Assembly (NCBI GenBank): GCA_964449675.1
Contig: CAYVAR010000001.1
Span: 96,692 to 160,691 of the forward strand
DNA: 64,000 bases
Source of the DNA: CAYVAR01 sp964449675
GTDB lineage: Bacteria; Patescibacteriota; Microgenomatia; UBA10105; UBA927
Direction: 5' to 3'
The position numbers and the translations under genes were made by a program. The first letter of the stretch is position 1; every line of letters starts with the position of its first letter. Of the stretch, positions 57,388-64,000 are shown one piece after another. Below the pieces are notes generated by a model. The model saw only the letters and a program-made list of their open reading frames with translations. It was not told the DNA's origin and ran no database searches.

Positions 57388-58354
57388 AATATCCCATCGT
57401 ACTATCATTTTTACATTGCTTCTTCTCGCAAGCGTTTGGGTGATTTTGCAGATTCGCGATATTTTATTTCTTCTTTTTATTGCTTTTATTCTCATGTCAG
57501 CGCTTCGTCCTTTTGTCGAATGGCTTTCTTGGATGCGGATCCCCAGATTTTTAGCAGTGCTAGGCATCTACAGCATTGTTTTGGGCTTTGTCGGTATTTC
57601 TCTTTTAGGATCTATTCCAACCATTGTTTTACAATCTACCAGACTTGCCAATGAACTTCCTCGATTCGTCGAAAAAGTTATGCCGTATTGGAATATCGAT
57701 ACAAGAGCGCTCACCCAACAGATTGCTCCCATTGGAGAGAATATTTTAAAGTTGACAGTCGGAATATTTTCAAACATTATTACGACTGTTACAGTTCTTG
57801 TTTTTACTTTTTACTTTCTTATTGAACGGCGACATGTCGAAAATATACTTCTAGATACCTTCGGCGAAACCCAGGCCAAAACTATATTAACGGTACTGCG
57901 AGATATCGAACTAAGACTCGGTGCATGGGTCCGGGGTGAATTGCTCCTCATGTTTCTCGTAGGAGGTGGAGTATATCTCGGATTGACACTTTTGAGAATC
58001 GAATTTGCTCTTCCGCTTGCTATTATCGCAGGACTTTTAGAGATAGTCCCTATGATAGGACCGATAGTTTCAGCGGTTTTAGCAGTGCTTGTTGCTCTTG
58101 CGACATCGCCACTTCTCGCTCTTTCCGTCGTTGCACTCTATTTTATAATCCAACAAGTGGAAAATAGTGTCATTGTGCCACTTGTTATGAGAAAAAGTGT
58201 CGGACTTGCACCAGTCATCACCATCCTATCTCTTTTGATCGGCAGTAGACTTGCTGGTGTGACCGGTGCGATACTGGCTGTCCCAATAGTATTAGTTCTT
58301 CAAGTTGTTCTAAGTGCATTTTTAAACAAATCTTCAAAAGATAGATCGCCATAA
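57371..58354 (+). CDS. AI-2E family (PerM/UPF0118) membrane protein
   Basis: The 327-residue product has about seven to eight spans; hallmark segments are LFIAFILMSALRPFVEWL, GLLEIVPMIGPIVSAV and QQVENSVIVPLVMRKSVGL. The family includes exporters of varied small molecules. It overlaps miaA by 17 bases. Confidence 0.9.
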   Translation: MTSKIEISHRTIIFTLLLLASVWVILQIRDILFLLFIAFILMSALRPFVEWLSWMRIPRFLAVLGIYSIVLGFVGISLLGSIPTIVLQSTRLANELPRFVEKVMPYWNIDTRALTQQIAPIGENILKLTVGIFSNIITTVTVLVFTFYFLIERRHVENILLDTFGETQAKTILTVLRDIELRLGAWVRGELLLMFLVGGGVYLGLTLLRIEFALPLAIIAGLLEIVPMIGPIVSAVLAVLVALATSPLLALSVVALYFIIQQVENSVIVPLVMRKSVGLAPVITILSLLIGSRLAGVTGAILAVPIVLVLQVVLSAFLNKSSKDRSP

Positions 58355-58356
58355 AA

Positions 58357-58381
58357 AAATCCGAAGTTTATTCGAATTTTT
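58357..58381 (-). terminator. Terminator of rnpB
   Basis: On the minus strand AAATTCGAA (58379-58371), loop, TTCGGATTT (58365-58357) with one U-G pair, then Ts. It could also act weakly on the plus-strand gene. Confidence 0.7.
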
Positions 58382-58383
58382 TT

Positions 58384-58896
58384 ATGCACCATGGAATCTC
58401 ATAAGCCAGATTCTGTTTTTCCCACTCCGCTCCTCACTTCGTTCGGAGCTTCGCGGGACAAGTCTTATTTTATAGTCAATACAATTTAGACTAGTCCCTC
58501 CGTAGCTCTTTGCGGAGCAAAGAGCGAAGGGGGATACACTCTCATTTCTCTTGTGCCACGTCAAACGTGGCACATCGCGTTTGACGCGATGCCCGTAAAC
58601 TTTAGATCTCCCCAGTGCGTAGTAGTAACGATCTATTCGCCGGTTGCAGCGGGTGGGATTGCCAACGTTTCATACATCTTCCATAGCCGTCAGGCTTAAG
58701 GAGTGATGGTCGTCTCTGTGGCTCTCAAAACTTGTCTATTCAAGCTCTGTTTTCCATGACTTTCGTCCTGGAATCACTTGATCTTTCGATACGGAACTTA
58801 CGCTCCGTCCCCTGCACTGCGCTGTCTGGACTTTCCTGAGGAATATCAAAGGCTTTCGCCTTCCATCCCCCCGAGAGTTCGAATTCCAAGGTGCCC
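58384..58896 (-). ncRNA. rnpB: RNase P RNA
   Basis: Read on the minus strand: the 5' P1 arm GCACCTTGGAAT pairs with the 3' arm ATTCCATGGTGC (one mismatch); near the 5' end GAGGAAAGTCC-like CAGGAAAGTCCAGACAGCGC and, near the 3' end, ACAGAATCTGGCTTATGAG match the CR-I and CR-V universal cores. An extended -10 TGCTATAAT (58901-58909) gives a start near 58896. The length of about 510 bases is at the upper end of type A and reflects extra hairpins such as TGCCACGT/ACGTGGCA. It processes tRNA 5' ends. Confidence 0.92.
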
Positions 58897-59000
58897 CGTA
58901 ATTATAGCATAATCAATCCATAGATATTTTCCTTCTTGCATAGGCATTAATATCGGTTAAAATGCATTGAACATTGTCTAAAGAAAGAAAGGGGTTTCAA

Positions 59001-59249
59001 ATGACGTCATTAGATGAAAGAGGCCAACGAGCACGGTTTGAAGAAGAAGCAGTCACATCAAGAATTCCTGCAGTGACAGTGGGATATGGCCAGTGTCCCG
59101 AATGCATGAGTGCATTAACGATTGCTTCTTCTGTAATCACTTGAGAAATTGTTATATGTCTGGATTGCGGTGTGGATCTTGAAGTAAAAAATGTCGGACC
59201 GATCGTCTTGGCTCTTGCTCCACAAGAAGCAGAAGATTGGGGAGAGTAG
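59001..59249 (+). CDS. Small zinc-ribbon ORF interrupted by in-frame TGA
   Basis: 82 codons from ATG 59001 (GAAAGGGG upstream) to TAG 59247. CPEC (residues 32-35) and CLDC (53-56) form a zinc ribbon. Codon 48 is TGA. The part after it keeps the ribbon and a sensible acidic C-terminus, so loss was recent or TGA is read through. Trp (one G-to-A change) is the simplest original residue; selenocysteine or readthrough are less likely. UGA is a normal stop in the neighbours. Confidence 0.6.
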
Positions 59250-59270
59250 AAGCAGTCTCGACTATTTACT

Positions 59271-60371
59271 TTATGGCTTTGGGGCATAATATCCGTAGAG
59301 ATCAGCCTTACAAAATTTACCATCTGTTGTTTCTACCCCACCGTTTATGCTGCTCATTATTGCCACAGTTGGTATTGAGGAAGGTGTATCTTGAGCAATT
59401 CTATCAACGTCACCCTTTTTTATTTTGATGACAAATGCGTCTTGGTAACTTCCTTTTCTTGATGAGTCAACATAGATGTCAAAGTCTGTGATTGAGAAAT
59501 ATTTGAAATCTGGATTTTGAGGATTACCAGATAGAGAGATTTTTGATTTATCTACGAAACCTTGCTTAAGTTGTTTATCTGTCCTTTGAGTAACTTCCAT
59601 GTCTCCACTCACAATTCGTGCTTCCCAAGAATTATTTATATTGCCACTGTCCGGCCTTGCATAGCAATAGACATATTGGTTAGAACTTGTACCTCTTCCG
59701 ACGCTAAGGACACTCGTAGCGATAATAGTAAGTATATTTTTATAATCTGTTGAATTACTCTCGAAGGAAGCGGGGTACGTAAAGTAATACATCTTGTCGC
59801 CTTGAGGCGTTAGGAAAAATACCTGATTGCCTTGACTTGCGTATGTTGCCCAGTAATTTGAGATGAGTTTTAAATACGTTCTAGTATTTAATACGACATC
59901 TACTATGGACACAGTAAACTTTGACATATCTTCTGGGCCATCGAACTCTACCACATCGTAAAATGATTGCCTCCTAGAGCCGCCGTTATAAGGGAATACA
60001 TAGAAGTCAAGCACTATGTCGCCGCTTTCATTTACCAAGTAAGACCCCGCTCTAAAATTCACACCGAAACCTCTGTTGGGATTGTATTTGGCAGTATATT
60101 GAGGAGGGTAATATACAGTTATTCCACTTTCGCTATCGCTATATTTTTGCCAACCAGAAGGAACCTGATAAGTTTGGATGCTCGCTGTTTTTGGCTGCAC
60201 AGTTGGTATTAGTGTTGAAAATGAATTATCAACAGGTTGAGTCGTTGGTCGTCGATAATCTGGTATCTGGGTGAGCCGTACAGTTTGATTTTGCCTGTTT
60301 AAAAAGTAATATCCGCCGCCCAAAGCAGCAACGAGCATTAGGATAATTGCTTTTCGAAAGTGGAGTTTCAT
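59271..60371 (-). CDS. Hypothetical membrane-anchored protein
   Basis: From ATG 60371, 366 residues: N-terminal anchor (AIILMLVAALGGGYYFL), Pro/Thr linker (to about residue 60) and an outer domain with many aromatic beta strands, including a conserved SGWQKYSDSESGITVYYPPQY. That phrase is common at the start of surface lipoprotein-like domains in CPR genomes, but the function is unknown. Confidence 0.75.
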   Translation of the reverse strand: MKLHFRKAIILMLVAALGGGYYFLNRQNQTVRLTQIPDYRRPTTQPVDNSFSTLIPTVQPKTASIQTYQVPSGWQKYSDSESGITVYYPPQYTAKYNPNRGFGVNFRAGSYLVNESGDIVLDFYVFPYNGGSRRQSFYDVVEFDGPEDMSKFTVSIVDVVLNTRTYLKLISNYWATYASQGNQVFFLTPQGDKMYYFTYPASFESNSTDYKNILTIIATSVLSVGRGTSSNQYVYCYARPDSGNINNSWEARIVSGDMEVTQRTDKQLKQGFVDKSKISLSGNPQNPDFKYFSITDFDIYVDSSRKGSYQDAFVIKIKKGDVDRIAQDTPSSIPTVAIMSSINGGVETTDGKFCKADLYGYYAPKP

Positions 60372-60421
60372 GAGCGGTATGCAATTTCCTTTAAGCATAC
60401 AGAAAAACTTAGACAATCACA

Positions 60422-60517
60422 ATGTTAAGGTACCAAGCAAAAAGCAGAATCTACTCCATGCCCCGCATTCGTGCAGGAAATCGTTTAGGAGCAGACTTTC
60501 TCAAGCTAATCCAGTAA
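60422..60517 (+). pseudogene. Gene-end fragment RAGNRLGADFLKL, copy 1
   Basis: A 31-codon frame ending in RAGNRLGADFLKLIQ-stop. The same peptide, in different codons, appears at 61463-61507 on the far side of the PaaX-like gene. Nearly all codons differ synonymously, so both came from translated genes. The gene family is not one I can name. It could also be a real short ORF. Confidence 0.5.
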
Positions 60518-60565
60518 TAGTTGTTCACAATATTACAAGGGATAGGGGAAATGGGAGAGCTTTTA

Positions 60566-60599
60566 TTGACAAAAAACCGCACGTGCGGTATTTTGTCAA
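60566..60599 (+). promoter_or_regulatory. 34-bp palindrome containing the PaaX-like gene promoter
   Basis: TTGACA (60566-60571), 17 bases, TATTTT (60589-60594). The spacer is ACCGCACGTGCGGT, and the outer arms TTGACAAAA and TTTTGTCAA complete the palindrome with one mismatch. A regulator bound here would cover both promoter boxes. The first 23 bases recur exactly at 61342. Confidence 0.65.
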
Positions 60600-60650
60600 A
60601 AGTAATAAATAGGATATTGTTTTCAAAATGTTGTATATATTATTAATCTT

Positions 60651-61334
60651 ATGAAGAAAATTACGCGAATGAAAAAGAAGGAAAAGCAATATCATATATC
60701 TCTGCCAAGCGATGAATCAATCGCACGGATATCGGGTATCCTCCTAAATCAGCAACGAGAGAGGCAGCATCAGACTAAATATGCACCGGTCAAAGAGGTG
60801 CTTTCCATTCTTGGGAAAGGCGTAATGCTATCAGCGGTAATTTTAGCACCCAAAAGCGCGTCTTTTTTCCTTTCGTTAGTAAAAACGTCACCGGATTATG
60901 ACCAATGGAAGCATTACAATATTTCATACCTCAGGCGTACATTACGAAGATTAGAACAGCAAAAAACTGTTGAAATAACAAAAGAGGGAAATACGGATAT
61001 AGTTCGTCTCACCCAAAAAGGAAGACAAAAAATTCTTAAATATAGTATCGATACGCTGACTATCGATACACCTAAGAGGTGGGACGGAAAATGGAGACTC
61101 GTCCTTTATGATGTTCCACGGAAGGTAGATTATGCTCGTGATCTTATCCGTGACGCGCTTCGCGCAATGGGTTTTTATTCTATACAGGAGAGCGTTTATA
61201 TTTATCCATATCCCTGTAAGGATCAAATTACATTTCTTCGTGAGTATTACGCTTTAGGAAGATACGTGCAATATATGCTTGTCGATACAATTGAAGACGA
61301 TGAAGTATATAAAACATACTTTGACATTACATAA
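60651..61334 (+). CDS. PaaX-like/Cas2-fold regulator
   Basis: A 227-residue protein. The middle (residues about 60-130) is a winged-helix region (YNISYLRRTLRRLEQQKTV). The C-terminal part KRWDGKWRLVLYDVPRKVDYARDLIRDALRAMGFYSIQESVYIYPY matches the PaaX C-terminal domain, a ferredoxin fold shared with Cas2. No CRISPR array is present, so a transcriptional role is more likely than spacer acquisition. Palindromes on both sides are obvious candidate operators. Confidence 0.82.
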   Translation: MKKITRMKKKEKQYHISLPSDESIARISGILLNQQRERQHQTKYAPVKEVLSILGKGVMLSAVILAPKSASFFLSLVKTSPDYDQWKHYNISYLRRTLRRLEQQKTVEITKEGNTDIVRLTQKGRQKILKYSIDTLTIDTPKRWDGKWRLVLYDVPRKVDYARDLIRDALRAMGFYSIQESVYIYPYPCKDQITFLREYYALGRYVQYMLVDTIEDDEVYKTYFDIT

Positions 61335-61341
61335 ATAGGTT

Positions 61342-61375
61342 TTGACAAAAAACCGCACGTGCGGGTAAAAGTCAA
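61342..61375 (+). repeat. Second copy of the PaaX-flanking palindrome
   Basis: TTGACAAAAAACCGCACGTG and the next three bases are identical to 60566-60588; the right arm has diverged (GGTAAAAGTCAA), so the -10 box is lost. Confidence 0.7.
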
Positions 61376-61462
61376 GAAGATATCGGTAGACCCTGACGGA
61401 TTAATTGAGATTATCAGATGATATATTTATGATAAATCACCAGTAGCAAATTCTTATAGTAC

Positions 61463-61507
61463 CGCGCAGGAAATCGCTTGGGAGCTGATTTTCTTAAACT
61501 TTTGCAA
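61463..61507 (+). pseudogene. Gene-end fragment RAGNRLGADFLKL, copy 2
   Basis: Encodes RAGNRLGADFLKLLQ directly after a stop codon, so it is a truncated remnant. Codons differ from copy 1 in most positions (Arg CGT/CGC, Leu TTA/TTG, Ala GCA/GCT, Asp GAC/GAT, Leu CTC/CTT, Lys AAG/AAA). Confidence 0.55.
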
Positions 61508-61595
61508 AAAATTGAGACTATTTTGATAATATCATTCATATTGGTATAATGCGATAAATTACCAAATATCTGCCCGTTTCAATAGACTTTATATT

Positions 61596-63014
61596 ATGAG
61601 TGCAGATAATTGGGTAAGTCGGTATCTCAGCGAACAAGGCTTAGGATTGGACGTACATGAAATACCGCTTGATCCACAATCTCAATTAGTTCAACTGCTT
61701 GCTGCAGATATAGCTCCAAGCGTAGAGAATGCTCCATATTTATTTGATGCCTTGCTAAGACAAGGCGATACCGAAGCTATTCGGCGGCTTCATGAAACAG
61801 GTAGTGGACCAACGCTTCTTGCGGAGACAACCAATTACTTATTACAAGTGGAATTACAGACACAAGGTGGTAGTACTGGAATTGGAGGTAGTGCTGAGCC
61901 ATTAGGAGTTTTTCAACAGCTCGTAACTGATGATTTATTGATGAGAGTATCAGGTAAATTCTATGACTTATTTGTTTCAGGAGTAATAGGACAAGGCGAA
62001 ATAACCGATTGGGATAGAAATTTCGATAGGATTGCAGAAACCTGGTATGGTCCTGGTGCGAAACTGGGTTCGCCGATCCGGGGATTACGAGGTTTAGTAG
62101 TGAATGGTCTTCTTACTCTTGATGAGGAAGAGGGTATGGAGGAATGGTTAATGAAAAGATGTCATCTTGACGAGTGGCATCTGAATCAAATTAGAAAAAG
62201 TCGGCAGCAGTGGCATTTTGGGTTAGAGGCGGCTGTTGACAAAATAACTCCTGGGGATCAAGTTGATAACGTCGAATTTATTAAGAAGCAAGTACAACTA
62301 TGTTGTGAGCAGGGTGATACAGATACTGCCATAGCCTGGTGGGAAAAGCTTTCCCCAGAAGAACAAGTATATCCTGCTACACAAGTAGCAATAAGTTTAC
62401 TTGCGATAGGAAGACAAGATGACTCGTTTACTTTCTTAAGTCAACTACGCGATTCTTTACAACAAGCGAGATTAGATAGTAAAGATAAATCCTACTTATT
62501 TGCCCAGGCAGTTTTTCCCCATATTCAAGCAGCCGATGTAGAAGGAGTTAGTGAGATGCTAAAAGCTATTAATCCTCGAGGACACCATGAGCTTCTTGCT
62601 GATTTAGGTATATCCCCTACACAGTTGTCTCAATTTTTTATGCTTTGTCATGCGCTTAGAACTGATCCTTACTTTGGTGATTTGAGCCATGTTGAGATTC
62701 GATCTCTGCTCATGCTTGACTATCGGAATGAATTAGTTACATCAAATGGTGAAGTCTATCCAGCGGCTGGTAAAATGTATGCATCACTTCTTGCAGCACG
62801 GATTTTTCATATAGGAGAGAGTGGAATCAATTTTCCAACTGCTTTCAACTATAAGAGAGCCTTACCGGTAGCGAAAATACTTTCTCTTTGGTACGGATTA
62901 TCTGGTGATGAAACTAATTTCGCGCTTTGGCTCGGAAGACTACAAAATATACCAGTAGGTGGATCACATGCGGTGAGCTACGTATATGAACAAATTCATA
63001 AAAAATCCGAATAA
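61596..63014 (+). CDS. Hypothetical helical-repeat-like protein
   Basis: The 472-residue soluble protein is acidic and rich in predicted helices. Pairs such as AIAWWEKLSPEEQVYPATQVAIS and FLSQLRDSLQQARL hint at TPR-like repeats, but no clear domain is recognised and no signal peptide is present. It stands alone between the PaaX module and a small membrane protein. Confidence 0.7.
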   Translation: MSADNWVSRYLSEQGLGLDVHEIPLDPQSQLVQLLAADIAPSVENAPYLFDALLRQGDTEAIRRLHETGSGPTLLAETTNYLLQVELQTQGGSTGIGGSAEPLGVFQQLVTDDLLMRVSGKFYDLFVSGVIGQGEITDWDRNFDRIAETWYGPGAKLGSPIRGLRGLVVNGLLTLDEEEGMEEWLMKRCHLDEWHLNQIRKSRQQWHFGLEAAVDKITPGDQVDNVEFIKKQVQLCCEQGDTDTAIAWWEKLSPEEQVYPATQVAISLLAIGRQDDSFTFLSQLRDSLQQARLDSKDKSYLFAQAVFPHIQAADVEGVSEMLKAINPRGHHELLADLGISPTQLSQFFMLCHALRTDPYFGDLSHVEIRSLLMLDYRNELVTSNGEVYPAAGKMYASLLAARIFHIGESGINFPTAFNYKRALPVAKILSLWYGLSGDETNFALWLGRLQNIPVGGSHAVSYVYEQIHKKSE

Positions 63015-63100
63015 CCTAAGCGAATAATTATCGCTATTTCCTCATTTTATTTCTCAAAGAGTGTATACTAATAGTAAGATGCTGAAGGGAGGTGAAAGAT

Positions 63101-63415
63101 ATGTCATTTCTTCAAGCGTTTTTTGCAGGGATGTTTTTGGCAAATGGTGTCCCGCATTTTGTGAAAGGTGTCATGGGGCAAACGCACATGACTCCGTTTA
63201 AGCGGGTATCGGATGCGTATACCAATGTCGTGTGGGGGTTTGTAAATTTTGTATTTGGCGTATTAATTTTAGGATTTAGTTCTGATACAGGGAGAGTGAA
63301 TCAGCCAACTGGAATGAGCTTTTGGGTCTTTGCATTGGGTATTTTTGTAATGTCTATGATGGCAGCGTGGTTATTTTCTAATCCGAAAGCCAGGTTACCA
63401 TGGCATAAAGATTAA
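63101..63415 (+). CDS. Small two/three-span conserved membrane protein
   Basis: A 104-residue protein from ATG 63101, placed by the strong GGGAGGTGAAAG just upstream. FAGMFLANGVPHFVKGVMGQ with a buried His is a conserved-looking motif; further spans at VVWGFVNFVFGVLILGF and FVMSMMAAWLF. Function unknown. Confidence 0.75.
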   Translation: MSFLQAFFAGMFLANGVPHFVKGVMGQTHMTPFKRVSDAYTNVVWGFVNFVFGVLILGFSSDTGRVNQPTGMSFWVFALGIFVMSMMAAWLFSNPKARLPWHKD

Positions 63416-63420
63416 AGACG

Positions 63421-64000
63421 TTATACAGAAAATACCATTGCTTTGTCATCCCAGGGAACACTCTCTGTGAAGCGATGTATATCGTCCATAGTAGGATTTT
63501 TTCCGGTTATTGCAGCAATGGAGCTGACAACTGAACTAGCAAGATACACTTTTGCATTCGGGTGACCCATTCGTCCATCGTGATTGCGGCTATCAGTGGT
63601 CATGCAAACGTCATGCTCTTCAAGTGTACCGGGTCCATTGCCTATACATGCGCCGCATCCAATCTCTTCAACAACAGTGCCTCCAGCTTCACGAATCCAG
63701 TCTAGCCATTCTTTTTGTTGGGCATACCTTAGTGCTGCAATAGAATGGGGATGCACGACCAGCTCAACACCGTCAGCTAATAATTGATTTCGGAGAATAT
63801 GCGCTGCTATTCGAACATCTTCTATACCTCCACCAACACATGCACCGATGATTATTTTATTAAATCGTACGCTTGGGGCAGTACTTAAAGGAACACCAGA
63901 TTCTGGATGACCAGGAAGAGCTATAGTGGGTTCAATTGACTGGAGATTTACATTAACTAAGTCTGCATATCTCGCATCGTTATCAGCTATGGGAAACATT
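63421..64000 (-). CDS. Aconitase/3-isopropylmalate dehydratase-family large subunit, C-terminal part
   Basis: The 192-codon frame runs off the window end. GACVGGGIEDVRIAAHIL, GCGACIGNGPGTLEEHDVC (Fe-S ligand Cys) and the GRMGHPNAKVYLASS motif place it in the aconitase superfamily, close to LeuC-like or homoaconitase-like enzymes. The characteristic N-R-N-F near GRMG reads S-R-N-H here, which may affect specificity. Ends 5 bases from the convergent small membrane gene. Which reaction cannot be told from this part. Confidence 0.85.
   Translation of the reverse strand, partial: MFPIADNDARYADLVNVNLQSIEPTIALPGHPESGVPLSTAPSVRFNKIIIGACVGGGIEDVRIAAHILRNQLLADGVELVVHPHSIAALRYAQQKEWLDWIREAGGTVVEEIGCGACIGNGPGTLEEHDVCMTTDSRNHDGRMGHPNAKVYLASSVVSSIAAITGKNPTMDDIHRFTESVPWDDKAMVFSV

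Noticed and set aside
58382..58573. Minus-strand ORF at the 3' end of rnpB
   Set aside because: It lies within the RNase P RNA.
59142..59144. UGA recoded as glycine (Gracilibacteria-type code)
   Set aside because: Many genes here end in TGA (rpsG, rpmJ, rplO, adk), so UGA is a stop.
58997..59323. Minus-strand 108-codon ORF opposite the zinc-ribbon ORF
   Set aside because: It is the antisense shadow; the plus strand has the Cys motifs and a ribosome-binding site.
60651..61334. PaaX-like protein as CRISPR Cas2
   Set aside because: Shares the Cas2 fold in its C-terminal part, but there is no CRISPR array or cas1, and a winged-helix region precedes it.

Overview
The window looks like a chromosome segment of a Candidate Phyla Radiation (Patescibacteria) bacterium, most likely Microgenomates-like. 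The evidence is a compact ribosomal super-cluster with no rpmD (L30) between rpsE and rplO, zinc-type S14 and zinc-ribbon L24, an RNase Y without the usual membrane anchor, many 4-base ATGA gene overlaps, and spacers filled with short-word inverted repeats. UGA is an ordinary stop codon here, so the Gracilibacteria code is excluded. The lineage is inference; no 16S gene is present.

Layout. 1-423: end of rpsG (S7), a small structured-RNA element and a dead second copy of the rpsG 3' end. 502-21284: about 21 kb of accessory genes lying between rpsG and fusA, which are normally neighbours. It holds DNA repair (AlkA-like, MGMT-like), a PQQ-type sugar dehydrogenase, a BrnT-like toxin/antitoxin cassette, redox genes (DipZ-like, thioredoxin, DsbA-VKOR with a heme-type membrane protein and a Crp/Fnr regulator), and a long minus-strand copper/thiol operon led by CsoR (cupredoxin, CopA, DUF1573, CcdA, rhodanese and several small membrane proteins). 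Divergent SafE-cupredoxin and CopZ genes share the CsoR control region. 21482-42308: fusA, tuf, then the S10, spc and alpha operons through secY, adk, map, infA, rpmJ, rpoA, rplQ, rplM and rpsI. rpsC has moved ahead of rpsS. 42334-42433: second copy of the RNA element, again followed by a dead gene end, this time of rpsI. 42479-48105: peroxiredoxin, flavin reductase, tRNA-Pro(GGG), recA-recX, RNase Y and HU. 48306-52477: an ABC-2 exporter with one ATPase and two permease pairs. 52604-58354: LytR_C protein, HAD phosphatase, acyltransferase-like protein, miaB-miaA and an AI-2E-type transporter. 58384-58896: RNase P RNA. 59001-64000: a zinc-ribbon ORF with an in-frame TGA, a PaaX-like regulator between palindromic promoters, unknown proteins, and the C-terminal part of an aconitase-family enzyme.

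The most unusual signal is a pair of about 70-nt structured RNA elements placed just after rpsG and rpsI. They share a five-helix fold supported by three compensatory base-pair changes. Each is followed directly by an untranslated second copy of the host gene's last codons, with the same amino acids written in almost entirely different codons and with small deletions. Related duplications of gene ends occur at dipZ (around the toxin/antitoxin cassette), at the start of miaB, and around the PaaX-like gene. Together they suggest repeated insertion or gene replacement at gene termini.

Regulation visible in sequence: a TTGACA/TATTAT promoter with a CsoR-type operator; an Fnr-like site before the Crp/Fnr gene; consensus promoters followed by terminator hairpins inside the leaders of rplC and infA (and probably fusA), which look like attenuators; and a consensus promoter for HU.
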